A DNA stretch of 64,000 bases, taken from positions 27,832,254 to 27,896,253 of the forward strand of contig OZ025260.1 in NCBI GenBank assembly GCA_964019135.1. The letters run 5' to 3'. This document shows positions 1 to 12,602 of the stretch, piece by piece. The DNA is from Arenicola marina. Lineage: Eukaryota; Annelida; Polychaeta; Arenicolidae. The number at the start of each line of letters is the position of its first letter. Positions within the stretch are counted from its first letter, which is position 1. The notes beneath the pieces are model-generated. The model saw only the letters and a program-made list of their open reading frames with translations. It had not been told where the DNA came from and ran no database searches. A program made the position numbers and the translations under genes.

Positions 1-996
1 ACTTACTCAAATCCTTCGTTTCTAAGTATAGTGCATAGTTTTTTGTAACATGACGCGAAATGTTGCCTTGCTATAGTAAGGATTCCGCTGGGCGTGTCTG
101 GGTACTACACATGAATACTGCACCTTTTGTTCTGGGGTCGCTTTTCGTAGCTTGATTTTCCCTATGTTGCCTATCTGGGAATTTCTGGGAATTTTGTTCC
201 ACAACATTTGATAAGGTAACCCGTTCCCATGGTTCTTTCCGTAATGTTTAATCCTTTTGTCCAGGTCTTGGTTTAATTGATCTTCCTCTAGCTGCTCATC
301 CGCATTTTAGTAACTTGTGTTAATTAAGCCCGATAACTATATTAATAATCTTTTCTGTTGTACATTAGTGCTTTGACGTGATGTATTTGGACTTCGGCGC
401 ATGGTTTCATTACTGTCTTTCCAAAATATTTTCGTTTGGCAGATGCAAGTGATGTTTATATTACGGTTACGGCACTCGTCTTCTTCTATATTCTGCTCTT
501 GTTTCATGCACCAGTGTAAGAATGAGATGTTAGGCCGAGATAGTGATGACGCCTACGCAGGGTCCTGTCTGTTTGATGTGTATTCCATACGGGACGTAGT
601 TTGGATTATATATTATTTATTTTAATTACGCAGTGCATCATGGTTGCTGATTAAATAAATGTATATGCTACAGGCTTAATTAAAGTTCGTGTTTCGCTGG
701 GTTGAGCTTGCCTGTACATAAGTCCTTTCCTGGCCTCCTGATGTCATTTCGCCAGGTTGTTATATAGCCTCTCCATATATATAATGACCCATAGTGTGTG
801 TAGGGTTAATACATATCTTCTGTTATTGTAGCTCAGCCATTCGTGAATAACTCTCCATTACACTGCAGCCGCTTTTTTGGGGGGAGGGGGGGTGGGGATT
901 TTCTTTTGCTCCTTCTCTGCGTTGTTTCCTCCTTTGACGCCTTCCCCAGATCACTATGCTTACCACGTGCTTGCCACGTGCTTTTTGTGTCCTTAG
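1..996. other. No gene recognised; AT-rich flank
   Basis: Both strands contain only short frames of non-coding composition. A pyrimidine-rich stretch before position 996 serves as the likely splice acceptor of the next exon. This stretch is probably intron of the plus-strand gene that ends at 1,223 or 2,801. Confidence 0.4.
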
Positions 997-1223
997 TGAC
1001 GCCGGCTGATCACGTGACGGCGGCCGCCGCCTTTGAGGGGGGTCCCGTCGTAACGCCACGCCGCCACGACCTGGAGGGTCTGGAGTACGACTACAACGGG
1101 ATCCCGCTTAACGGTGCCAAGGAGAACACTGATCCCAACCCCGTTATGGAGGCCATGGCCCTGGAGTGCGAGGCCAGCCACCCGCCCGTCAAGTGTGTCG
1201 GGCTGGCCGGCCACTATATATGA
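997..1223 (+). CDS. Probable terminal exon of a plus-strand gene entering from the left
   Basis: I do not recognise the protein. A pyrimidine-rich tract ending TTAG at 993-996 is a plausible splice acceptor, and the exon then reads in phase 1 for about 75 residues to TGA at 1,221-1,223. The stretch is GC-rich with coding-like codon use, in contrast to its AT-rich surroundings. It includes EGGPVVTPRRHDLEGLEYD and, further on, KENTDPNPVMEAMALEC. It looks like a soluble cytoplasmic tail with no membrane segment. The same frame stays coding-like past the TGA, with acidic Ser-rich segments, to TAG at 1,377-1,379, broken by TGA codons inside TA-rich tracts. It could be a last exon, a decayed one, or one of two alternative last exons together with 2,491-2,801. 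The start of the gene is outside the window. Confidence 0.5.
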
Positions 1224-2490
1224 TACTATAGTGACAGCGACACGCGCTGCGGCGGTCAGGAAAGCGCCGTGCTGTATATATATATATGAAGATACACCCT
1301 TACGTATAGTGTCGCCCAAAGCAGCGAGTTCTCCAGCGGCGAGGATGACGAACACATCGACATGTTTTATACGCTGTAGCCATTATTATAATGTGATATA
1401 TTTATTACTTACCCCAGTGAATGGACGTGTTAAGGTCTTGGTGTTATTCCTCGTCTTTGCCGTCTCTGTACATGCCCAAGTCATGTCTATTTAAGCAACG
1501 TTGAAATCCAAGACACATTGTTGCCATGGTACTCGAATATGAAGTCGGAACAAAATGGAGGTTATGTTTGTGCTTTGTCTATGGTGCTCGCTTTGTCCTT
1601 ACAACGCGGCTTCTCGCCTTTGCCCAGCTGCTCCGATGAATGCCTCTTCACTGTCATTTTTCATTGTATTGGTTTATTTTATCGTTTACAAAAGTCTACA
1701 TTAATTTTTAAGAAAGGCACAAAGATCTGTCGATTGGGTGTACGTTGTGAGAACTAGTCACATCTAAATGTAGATCATATGACAAGGAAGCTAAAGTTAG
1801 ATTTCAACAGAAGGTAATCGTTAAAGATGTAAGCTGCTATCTCTGTACACCAAGAAACAGAAACAGTGTACGACGCGACAGCTCTCCTGTACTTGATAGG
1901 AACATGTTTATGCTATGATCACGCAGCAGAAGCAAAATTTAGACCGATTCGCGGATTGTTGTATAGTATATTTTAAAGTAATTAATTTATAGCTTTGTAT
2001 GGTCACACATGTCAAAATAGCTTTTGTTCAACGGTGCTGTTAAAGTTGTCAAAGGTATATTACTGACTAATATTTAAAGATAGGCAGTTAGTTACCCAAA
2101 TATATCCCTAGAGATACATCGTTGATAGGACCACAGCATCATTGCTTCTGTAATTATGTGATCAGGTTGGTTTTGACTCAAACTTCTAAATGGTCCCACC
2201 AAGGAATCAATCTCTCTCACAGGAAGGAGACAGGGTGTCGGCTGCCAGTCTTGGTTGTGTGATACCTTGTACCATGTATCCTGGTTTTTTCCGTGATGTG
2301 CGAGACTATGTGCATACGGAGCGTCCTTGTCCCGAGGTAGTCTCGCACTATTTACAGGAACTCTCGCTTGTCCCCTGGCGCCCCATCATCAGCTGTTTAT
2401 GGACCACACCACACATCTAAGCATGAAATCTCCCATGGTACTTTTTTTTTTTTGCCAACCTGGTCTTTCGTTTCTGTTTTCTCCGTATAG
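1224..2490. other. Tail of open frame, then no gene recognised
   Basis: Positions 1,224-1,379 continue the frame of the preceding exon and contain SDSDTRCGGQESAVL and SSGEDDEHIDMFYTL, after which TAG closes it. From 1,380 to 2,490 the sequence is AT-rich and I see nothing that supports a gene. It would be 3' UTR or intron, depending on which terminal exon is used. Confidence 0.4.
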
Positions 2491-2801
2491 AACTCATACA
2501 CAACGGGCTGACCTGCGCCCCGAATAGTGGCGACGGCTTCCTAGGCAACGGTTACCATGGTCACGCGGCCCACTTCCGCCTTCCGTGTCGGCGAAGTGCC
2601 ATCGGCGAAGAGGCGCCGCTCACCAACGGGTGGACAAACGGGGGGCACCCGCCGAGCGGGGCCGACCCAGGAGGTAACGTGGCCAACGGGGGCGATGGCA
2701 TGGTGACCGTGAGTGCTTTGGAGCATGAGACCACCGTGGTGGCCGAGCAGGGATACGACAGCATGTGCGTCGAAGCCATGTCCCTCTTCCATGGGTTGTG
2801 A
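2491..2801 (+). CDS. Probable second terminal exon, same phase as 997-1,223
   Basis: I do not recognise the protein. A pyrimidine-rich tract ending CCGTATAG at 2,483-2,490 is a good acceptor. The exon reads in phase 1 (two bases complete the previous codon) for 102 codons to TGA at 2,799-2,801. It is GC-rich, has no internal stop and is coding-like, with a Gly/Asn-rich segment (LTNGWTNGGHPPSGADPGG) and the end GYDSMCVEAMSLFHGL. Its start phase equals that of the exon at 997, so the two could be alternative last exons of one transcript. The final EAMSLF resembles EAMALE in the first exon, which may hint at exon duplication, though the rest does not align. No membrane segment or signal is visible. 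Confidence 0.5.
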
Positions 2802-4857
2802 CATACCTAGTGGGCCAATGCGCCGACGTACGTCTCCCAACGACACCGGTTGATGATCCGAGAGATCGAACGTCGCCAATGAGGAGGTTGCTCTCTATAC
2901 AGCATCGGCTGTGACGGGGCAGCCCATCATTTGTTGGGGAGAATTAGGGGATTCCACTCTACCCGTGCGGTGGAAAGTTTCCCTGGAGCTATGTCAAACG
3001 CCCTAATGCGAAAGTACGAAACATCAGGATGACAGTTAATGTGCAGCTAATTGAATACAGCGCAGGGTAATTTAATTTTAGGTATAAATATCAGATCTGA
3101 TCATTGTATAATCAGCAAATGGTGACATCATACCGAGTGTTGTTAGTCTCTTCTGGACCGGATCTCTTCCATATTTAGCTGCCTGCAGCATGTATCTCGC
3201 TCCGCTTCCTCCCCCAGTCTGTAACCATTTTTAACTGGGCCATTATCGACAGGGTTGTACTTTTCCATGTATAAATGAATTGTTCGTTACACGGCGTTGT
3301 ATGCAAGCTCGCTGGGGTGTTGTTAATGATAATGTTTTGTATGGAAACCCACGCACCGACCCATTCACGGTGTGTGATGCCCGTGAAGCGTGACGGGCCT
3401 CTATTTTATACTTTTGGTACACACCCTGTGCAAGGCACGAGAATGTATATTAGTCCTGTGTTGGGAAGTTCACACCTATAATTAAAACAATAATATAAAC
3501 ACCGATTTCGCGATTTGAGTTTTGATAACAGATATCGCAATACATTGATATAGGTATATAGATATACTAGGGCATTCTTGTTGTAGCTATTCTAAATTTA
3601 GCCATGTTATCGGTAAATGTAAACCGTTGGCAATATTGTGCTCAATATTACTACAGCACGGCATTGTAACTGGAGACGTATTATGCGGTTCTCCTCTCGA
3701 AGTGACAACGCTCCGGTGGCAGCTTGGTCAAGTTTGGCCCTTATCCCAGCCTTCGCTTCCTGTAGTTTTGTACATATACGGATTGAAGGTGCACACCTTG
3801 CCATTAGCTCTCCTGCTATGAATAAACCCCGTATAACCACCATTATTATAAGGACTTTTGTGTTTTGCACGATTGTGCAAGTCTCCTATAATGATAGACG
3901 AGAGTACGCGGTGCGCCCCGCCCCTTCCTTCTGGAGCTGTTCGGTAACAGACGCTACACCTTGTGTTATTGAGTACCCATGCGATGGTAGGTGGTCCGCT
4001 GTTCAATCGGTTCAGTGGTGTTGTACAGTTACGTTACATATTCCTGTTTTTGTGCTTCTGAAATCGGAAACAGGAGTGCTACATCATTCTATTCAAGCAC
4101 TAAATTTATTACATGTAAACATCGTCTATCCAAGGTTTGTACGCCTGCTGAAAGGCCGCTTGTTAACCAATTGTTGCGTTTATACATTTTATATCTGCTG
4201 TTCCATATTCCTGTTCCGGTGAATCTCCCATGTTCTTAAACGAATACTTTTCTATACTTAAACATTTGCGTATCTGTTTACGGTATGGGATGAGAGAGCT
4301 GCTGTAAAAGGAATGGCCGGAGGGACTTTCAAATAAGTTCTCTGACATGTACGAAAGCGCCCCGGTTCTTTGTTGTCGTTGTTAAACATTAGTGCTTCTT
4401 TGTACATGTATACTGCAGCGTAGGTTGTTTACAGTACTGATGGTGGTTAAAACATAGGTCATGGTTCGGTTTGACCACATTGTTGAAGGTTGACTTCATT
4501 GTTGTACAAATTTATATAGAGATATATATATCTGCTAACCGTACCGGCAGCGCGGAAATACAATACCCAGAGATGTCTTGTGAATCATTTAAATTATCAA
4601 AGTGACCTGAACTAACAGCTTAACCTCTTGGTGGTCTACGGGTCGGAATCCTTTGGAGTGGCTTACAAAGCCGGTCTGCTTGCTGGATCTACTAACTCCT
4701 CTTGGCACCTGGTAAAAACGCACACTTGTCACATATGAAGTAACGGTACATGAAATGTACACCAGAAGATTGCTTTCGTGTAATTTTCTCACCAAACATC
4801 GGATCTCATTTGTTTTCTGGAAAAGTGCGATTTCCTCATCTGCTGAAATTCTGTTGA
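2802..4857. other. No gene recognised; likely 3' UTR and intergenic
   Basis: The composition is AT-rich and the frames are short or low in coding character. The longest frame (3,638-4,222, +) is rich in Cys, Ile and Leu without any domain signal, and I treat it as chance. Confidence 0.4.
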
Positions 4858-6302
4858 CTATGTTTTAATGGTTGTTTCAGTGTAACAGTGTTTTAGTTGT
4901 CTCTATGTATAATCTTATGCAATTCTTATGTGTGCTTTTTATTGTTTTACGTGTGACGCAGCACTTAAGTTCTGCAGCAAAAGATGGGCTCGGCCTGCCA
5001 CCAGAAGTAACACTCGTGAATTAGTGTTAAGTCATTATTACATAGTTCTTTACATGGTATAAGGTAGGTGTTTAACAAGAACGATACCGCCACAAGGACT
5101 CTAAAAGTCATTCCTTTACAACCTAAAGGTCCAGATCCATTTGTTGGCTTGCCAGATTTTCACGCACTTTATATATTGTATCAACAGGATTTTTCACCAA
5201 TTGTCTGAGTTAACTACTATTAGTAGTTGACTCAGTATAGTATGACGCGTGTTTTTACAATTGCTACATATTTTAGATAGGTAAGCACGACACACATGTC
5301 AACTGAGTGTTTACTCAGGTGAAAGGTCTTACGTGGCCCAACTTGAACACCCCGCCGCCCGCTCCTGTCCACTCTCGCCTCTTACTGCCCTGGCAGTGTG
5401 ACTACCGTACCATCTTACTTGTGTCGCAGAGTGGTTGTGTTTGTACAATAAAGTACTTTTTATACCAATTGCCAAAACGTGTGTTTCTGTTCTCTGTTTA
5501 CCATGTCGTCAACTTTACATCTTGACAAATAGTCTCCTTATTATCTTTGCGCATTTATTGCGGACGCGATTGCTAGCAAACATCAGTCCACTCATGAAGC
5601 ACTGATGTATTTGTATATATATGGACAATCGCTGACCAGGGAGTGACGCTATTAATGCTGGAGAGTGGCAGACAAACTGGCAATCTGGGGTAACGTCGAC
5701 CCGTCAAGTTATTATGTGGGGGTTTAAGCTACAGCAAAATACATGTATATAAAAGGCTCCAGACAATGAGGAAGCTTAGTAAATTGGACCATATTATAAC
5801 TGGCGAGGATATCAACGGGCGAAGGAACCGCGGTCAAATCAAAGTTGACAAAATCTGCTTTGTGGACAAACACTCAGACGTGCTCCTTCGTACATTTCTT
5901 TTGTTTAATTCGATGTCCTGCAACGTAGAAAACATCCATTGGACGAGCAGAGCCACCCAAATTGGCGGGAAACGTCAGAGGAGTTCAGAATCGCGTGCAT
6001 TAATACAGCGGCGCATCCCCACGTGGTAGCGCTAAGCAATCTCCGCTTTTACCGCTGCTTTTGGCCGGGGGCAAATTTCAAGAATCTTAGAAAAACGGTC
6101 AAATCAGCTGTAATTTCTTGCAACATTATAATTTTCAAGAATAAAACATAAAAATAACGAGCTCTGTGTATCTAATACAGCAAAAAACGCCTTGTAACCT
6201 TTCCACAAAGTTATACTTGTGACTGAACTTTTTTTCTGATACTGAGAAACTGAGGCAACAACAGAGAAATAACGGAGTCCAAGGCAGTGGCGCGCCGTAT
6301 GA

Positions 6303-6562
6303 TTGGTTTGTTGGTTATTTAGGACGCTTTAACCACTTTTGGTCATATCGCGTCAATGGAAGAAGGAAGGGAGAGTGGAGCCATGTCCCCGGGGGTAACC
6401 CCCTACTCTTTACCAAGAAAGACATGAGATCTTTATCCTGCGGCCACACAGACATGGCCACAGCGGGGCGTGAACCACTGACCCACGTGCCGTTAGGCTC
6501 TCAGGAGGTCGCAGAGCACTCAATACGAGCCCTCTAGCCCACTGAGCTATCGCGCCGGCTCA
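6303..6562 (-). mobile_element. tRNA-derived SINE, tandem copy 1
   Basis: Read on the minus strand it begins with a tRNA-like head. The A box TAGCTCAGTGG is at its 5' end and a degenerate B box follows about 60 bp on. The body ends in an (AACC)n-like tail. CCGTATGA flanks it on both sides (6,295-6,302 and 6,563-6,570), a probable 8-bp target duplication. The family is full length at about 256-260 bp. Confidence 0.8.
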
Positions 6563-7342
6563 CCGTATGAAGCGTACATGGTGCACTGGTAAAGCCACAA
6601 GTTTGTGATCCTTCGGTCATCAGGTCATGCGTTTAAATCTCGATGGGAACAAGTTTGTTTTCTATTTAGTGATGGCCGCAACCTTTATTTAAGTTCAAAG
6701 GTGTGGTCTTTCCCTTGTGAAATAAAAATCATCGACCCTAATTAGTTATTCTAAGATTAATCGGACTATTAACTTTAGGTGGTCTGGCCGCTTCGCTTGT
6801 TTTTAGAAATAGCGTCTTTAAGCGCGGCTGTTGTCGATGTCAGTCATGCGGCTTACCCCAACTGCCCACGGCACGTACGTACTGACCAAGAAACACCCGA
6901 TGCTTGTGTGCTGCTTGTATGCTGCTTCTCAATCGGTCGAGGCATTATACAGCCAAAATCCGCTCGGTCGGGGTTTTACAGCCATTTTCAGAGCTTATGT
7001 TTTAATGGTTGTTTCAGTGTAACAGTGTTTTAGTTGTCTCTATGTATAATCTTATGCAATTCTTATGTGTGCTTTTTATTGTTTTACGTGTGACGCAGCA
7101 CTTAAGTTCTGCAGCAAAAGATGGGCTCGGCCTGCCACCAGAAGTAACACTCGTGAATTAGTGTTAAGTCATTATTACATAGTTCTTTACATGGTATAAG
7201 GTAGGTGTTTAACAAGAACGATACCGCCACAAGGACTCTAAAAGTCATTCCTTTACAACCTAAAGGTCCAGATCCATTTGTTGGCTTGCCAGATTTTCAC
7301 GCACTTTATATATTGTATCAACAGGATTTTTCACCAATTGTC

Positions 7343-7371
7343 TGAGTCAACTACTATTAGTAGTTGACTCA
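7343..7371. repeat. 29-bp palindrome with two AP-1-like sites
   Basis: TGAGTCAACTACTA is followed by one base and its reverse complement. The outer 7 bp of each arm is TGAGTCA, an AP-1 consensus site. The same palindrome occurs at 9,480-9,508 and 11,248-11,276, and with one mismatch at about 5,206-5,234. Confidence 0.85.
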
Positions 7372-8439
7372 GTATAGTATGACGCGTGTTTTTACAATTG
7401 CTACATATTTTAGATAGGTAAGCACAACACACATGTCAACTGAGTGTTTACTCAGGTGAAAGGTCTTACGTGGCCCAACTTGAACACCCCGCCGCCCGCT
7501 CCTGTCCACTCTCGCCTCTTACTGCCCTGGCAGTGTGACTACCGTACCATCTTACTTGTGTCGCAGAGTGGTTGTGTTTGTACAATAAAGTACTTTTTAT
7601 ACCAATTGCCAAAACGTGTGTTTCTGTTCTCTGTTTACCATGTCGTCAACTTTACATCTTGACAAATAGTCTCCTTATTATCTTTGCGCATTTATTGCGG
7701 ACGCGATTGCTAGCAAACATCAGTCCACTCAAGAAGCACTGATGTATTTGTATATATATGGACAATCGCTGACCAGGGAGTGACGCTATTAATGCTGGAG
7801 AGTGGCAGACAAACTGGCAATCTGGGGTAACGTCGACCCGTCAAGTTATTATGTGGGGGTTTAAGCTACAGCAAAATACATGTATATAAAAGGCTCCAGA
7901 CAATGAGGAAGCTTAGTAAATTGGACCATATTATAACTGGCGAGGATATCAACGGGCGAAGGAACCGCGGTCAAATCAAAGTTGACAAAATCTGCTTTGT
8001 GGACAAACACTCAGACATGCTCCTTCGTACATTTCTTTTGTTTAATTCGATGTCCTGCAACGTAGAAAACATCCATTGGACGAGCAGAGCCACCCAAATT
8101 GGCGGGAAACGTCAGAGGAGTTCAGAATCGCGTGCATTAATACAGCGGCGCATCCCCACGTGGTAGCGCTAAGCAATCTCCGCTTTTACCGCTGCTTTTG
8201 GCCGGGGGCAAATTTCAAGAATCTTAGAAAAACGGTCAAATCAGCTGTAATTTCTTGCAACATTATAATTTTCAAGAATAAAACATAAAAATAACGAGCT
8301 CTGTGTATCTAATACAGCAAAAAACGCCTTGTAACCTTTCCACAAAGTTATACTTGTGACTGAACTTTTTTTCTGATACTGAGAAACTGAGGCAACAACA
8401 GAGAAATAACGGAGTCCAAGGCAGTGGCGCGCCGTATGA

Positions 8440-8699
8440 TTGGTTTGTTGGTTATTTAGGACGCTTTAACCACTTTTGGTCATATCGCGTCAATGGAAGA
8501 AGGAAGGGAGAGTGGAGCCATGTCCCCGGGGGTAACCCCCTACTCTTTACCAAGAAAGACATGAGATCTTTATCCTGCGGCCACACAGACATGGCCACAG
8601 CGGGGCGTGAACCACTGACCCACGTGCCGTTAGGCTCTCAGGAGGTCGCAGAGCACTCAATACGAGCCCTCTAGCCCACTGAGCTATCGCGCCGGCTCA
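8440..8699 (-). mobile_element. tRNA-derived SINE, tandem copy 2
   Basis: This is the same insertion as at 6,303, carried along by duplication of the 2.14-kb unit. It is flanked by CCGTATGA at 8,432-8,439. Confidence 0.8.
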
Positions 8700-10207
8700 C
8701 CGTATGAAGCGTACATGGTGCACTGGTAAAGCCACAAGTTTGTGATCCTTCGGTCATCAGGTCATGCGTTTAAATCTCGATGGGAACAAGTTTGTTTTCT
8801 ATTTAGTGATGGCCGCAACCTTTATTTAAGTTCAAAGGTGTGGTCTTTCCCTTGTGAAATAAAAATCATCGACCCTAATTAGTTATTCTAAGATTAATCG
8901 GACTATTAACTTTAGGTGGTCTGGCCGCTTCGCTTGTTTTTAGAAATAGCGTCTTTAAGCGCGGCTGTTGTCGATGTCAGTCATGCGGCTTACCCCAACT
9001 GCCCACGGCACGTACGTACTGACCAAGAAACACCCGATGCTTGTGTGCTGCTTGTATGCTGCTTCTCAATCGGTCGAGGCATTATACAGCCAAAATCCGC
9101 TCGGTCGGGGTTTTACAGCCATTTTCAGAGCTTATGTTTTAATGGTTGTTTCAGTGTAACAGTGTTTTAGTTGTCTCTATGTATAATCTTATGCAATTCT
9201 TATGTGTGCTTTTTATTGTTTTACGTGTGACGCAGCACTTAAGTTCTGCAGCAAAAGATGGGCTCGGCCTGCCACCAGAAGTAACACTCGTGAATTAGTG
9301 TTAAGTCATTATTACATAGTTCTTTACATGGTATAAGGTAGGTGTTTAACAAGAACGATACCGCCACAAGGACTCTAAAAGTCATTCCTTTACAACCTAA
9401 AGGTCCAGATCCATTTGTTGGCTTGCCAGATTTTCACGCACTTTATATATTGTATCAACAGGATTTTTCACCAATTGTCTGAGTCAACTACTATTAGTAG
9501 TTGACTCAGTATAGTATGACGCGTGTTTTTACAATTGCTACATATTTTAGATAGGTAAGCACGACACACATGTCAACTGAGTGTTTACTCAGGTGAAAGG
9601 TCTTACGTGGCCCAACTTGAACACCCCGCCGCCCGCTCCTGTCCACTCTCGCCTCTTACTGCCCTGGCAGTGGGACTACCGTACCATCTTACTTGTGTCG
9701 CAGTGGTTGTGTTTGTACAATAAAGTACTTTTTATACCAATTGCCAAAACGTGTGTTTCTGTTCTCTGACACAAACACTCAGACGTGCTCCTTCGTACAT
9801 TTCTTTTGTTTAATTCGATGTCCTGCAACGTAGAAAACATCCATTGGACGAGCAGAGCCACCCAAATTGGCGGGAAACGTCAGAGGAGTTCAGAATCGCG
9901 TGCATTAATACAGCGGCGCATCCCCACGTGGTAGCGCTAAGCAATCTCCGCTTTTACCGCTGCTTTTGGCCGGGGGCAAATTTCAAGAATCTTAGAAAAA
10001 CGGTCAAATCAGCTGTAATTTCTTGCAACATTATAATTTTCAAGAATAAAACATAAAAATAACGAGCTCTGTGTATCTAATACAGCAAACAACGCCTTGT
10101 AACCTTTCCACAAAGTTATACTTGTGACTGAACTTTTTTTCTGATACTGAGAAACTGAGGCAACAACAGAGAAATAACGGAGTCCAAGGCAGTGGCGCGC
10201 CGTATGA

Positions 10208-10467
10208 TTGGTTTGTTGGTTATTTAGGACGCTTTAACCACTTTTGGTCATATCGCGTCAATGGAAGAAGGAAGGGAGAGTGGAGCCATGTCCCCGGGGG
10301 TAACCCCCTACTCTTTACCAAGAAAGACATGAGATCTTTATCCTGCGGCCACACAGACATGGCCACAGCGGGGCGTGAACCACTGACCCACGTGCCGTTA
10401 GGCTCTCAGGAGGTCGCAGAGCACTCAATACGAGCCCTCTAGCCCACTGAGCTATCGCGCCGGCTCA
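10208..10467 (-). mobile_element. tRNA-derived SINE, tandem copy 3
   Basis: The same insertion as in copies 1 and 2, with identical flanking CCGTATGA. It was copied with the unit and not inserted independently. Confidence 0.8.
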
Positions 10468-12342
10468 CCGTATGAAGCGTACATGGTGCACTGGTAAAGC
10501 CACAAGTTTGTGATCCTTCGGTCATCAGGTCATGCGTTTAAATCTCGATGGGAACAAGTTTGTTTTCTATTTAGTGATGGCCGCAACCTTTATTTAAGTT
10601 CAAAGGTGTGGTCTTTCCCTTGTGAAATAAAAATCATCGACCCTAATTAGTTATTCTAAGATTAATCGGACTATTAACTTTAGGTGGTCTGGCCGCTTCG
10701 CTTGTTTTTAGAAATAGCGTCTTTAAGCGCGGCTGTTGTCGATGTCAGTCATGCGGCTTACCCCAACTGCCCACGGCACGTACGTACTGACCAAGAAACA
10801 CCCGATGCTTGTGTGCTGCTTGTATGCTGCTTCTCAATCGGTCGAGGCATTATACAGCCAAAATCCGCTCGGTCGGGGTTTTACAGCCATTTTCAGAGCT
10901 TATGTTTTAATGGTTGTTTCAGTGTAACAGTGTTTTAGTTGTCTCTATGTATAATCTTATGCAATTCTTATGTGTGCTTTTTATTGTTTTACGTGTGACG
11001 CAGCACTTAAGTTCTGCAGCAAAAGATGGGCTCGGCCTGCCACCAGAAGTAACACTCGTGAATTAGTGTTAAGTCATTATTACATAGTTCTTTACATGGT
11101 ATAAGGTAGGTGTTTAACAAGAACGATACCGCCACAAGGACTCTAAAAGTCATTCCTTTACAACCTAAAGGTCCAGACCCATTTGTTGGCTTGCCAGATT
11201 TTCACGCACTTTATATATTGTATCAACAGGATTTTTCACCAATTGTCTGAGTCAACTACTATTAGTAGTTGACTCAGTATAGTATGACGCGTGTTTTTAC
11301 AATTGCTACATATTTTAGATAGGTAAGCACGACACACATGTCAACTGAGTGTTTACTCAGGTGAAAGGTCTTACGTGGCCCAACTTGAACACCCCGCCGC
11401 CCGCTCCTGTCCACTCTCGCCTCTTACTGCCCTGGCAGTGGGACTACCGTACCATCTTACTTGTGTCGCAGTGGTTGTGTTTGTACAATAAAGTACTTTT
11501 CATACCAATTGCCAAAACGTGTGTTTCTGTTCTCTGTTTACCATGTCGTCAACTTTACATCTTGACAAATAGTCTCCTTATTATCTTTGCGCATTTATTG
11601 CGGACGCGATTGCTAGCAAACATCAGTCCACTCATGAAGCACTGATGTATTTGTATATATATGGACAATCGCTGACCAGGGAGTGACGCTATTAATGCTG
11701 GAGAGTGGCAGCCAAACTGGCAATCTGGGGTAACGTCGACCCGTCAAGTTATTATGTGGGGGTTTAAGCTACAGCAAAATACATGTATATAAAAGGCTCC
11801 AGACAATGAGGAAGCTTAGTAAATTGGACCATATTATAACTGGCGAGGATATCAACGGGCGAAGGAACCGCGGTCAAATCAAAGTTGACAAAATCTGCTT
11901 TGTGGACAAACACTCAGACGTGCTCCTTCGTACATTTCTTTTGTTTAATTCGATGTCCTGCAACGTAGAAAACATCCATTGGACGAGCAGAGCCACCCAA
12001 ATTGGCGGGAAACGTCAGAGGAGTTCAGAATCGCGTGCATTAATACAGCGGCGCATCCCCACGTGGTAGCGCTAAGCAATCTCCGCCTTTACCGCTGCTT
12101 TTGGCCGGGGGCAAATTTCAAGAATCTTAGAAAAACGGTCAAATCAGCTGTAATTTCTTGCAACATTATAATTTTCAAGAATAAAACATAAAAATAACGA
12201 GCTCTGTGTATCTAATACAGCAAAAAACGCCTTGTAACCTTTCCACAAAGTTATACTTGTGACTGAACTTTTTTTCTGATACTGAGGAACTGAGGCAACA
12301 ACAGAGAAATAACGGAGTCCAAGGCAGTGGCGCGCCGTATGA

Positions 12343-12602
12343 TTGGTTTGTTGGTTATTTAGGACGCTTTAACCACTTTTGGTCATATCGCGTCAATGGA
12401 AGAAGGAAGGGAGAGTGGAGCCATGTCCCCGGGGGTAACCCCCTACTCTTTACCAAGAAAGACATGAGATCTTTATCCTGCGGCCACACAGACATGGCCA
12501 CAGCGGGGCGTGAACCACTGACCCACGTGCCGTTAGGCTCTCAGGAGGTTGCAGAGCACTCAATACGAGCGCTCTAGCCCACTGAGCTATCGCGCCGGCT
12601 CG
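12343..12602 (-). mobile_element. tRNA-derived SINE, tandem copy 4
   Basis: The same insertion in the fourth unit. It differs by a few substitutions, including one that restores the A-box-side stem (GAGCGCTC). Confidence 0.8.

Noticed and set aside
1221-1379. A selenoprotein with in-frame UGA
   Set aside because: The TGA codons lie in TA-rich tracts without Cys/Sec-like context, and I could not recognise a SECIS element.
3638-4222. 194-codon plus-strand frame
   Set aside because: AT-rich, no codon bias, no domain, and overlapping opposite-strand frames; most likely 3' UTR or intergenic.
6303-6562. A tRNA gene
   Set aside because: The A and B boxes belong to a SINE; the cloverleaf is degenerate, and the same 256-260-bp unit recurs with target duplications.
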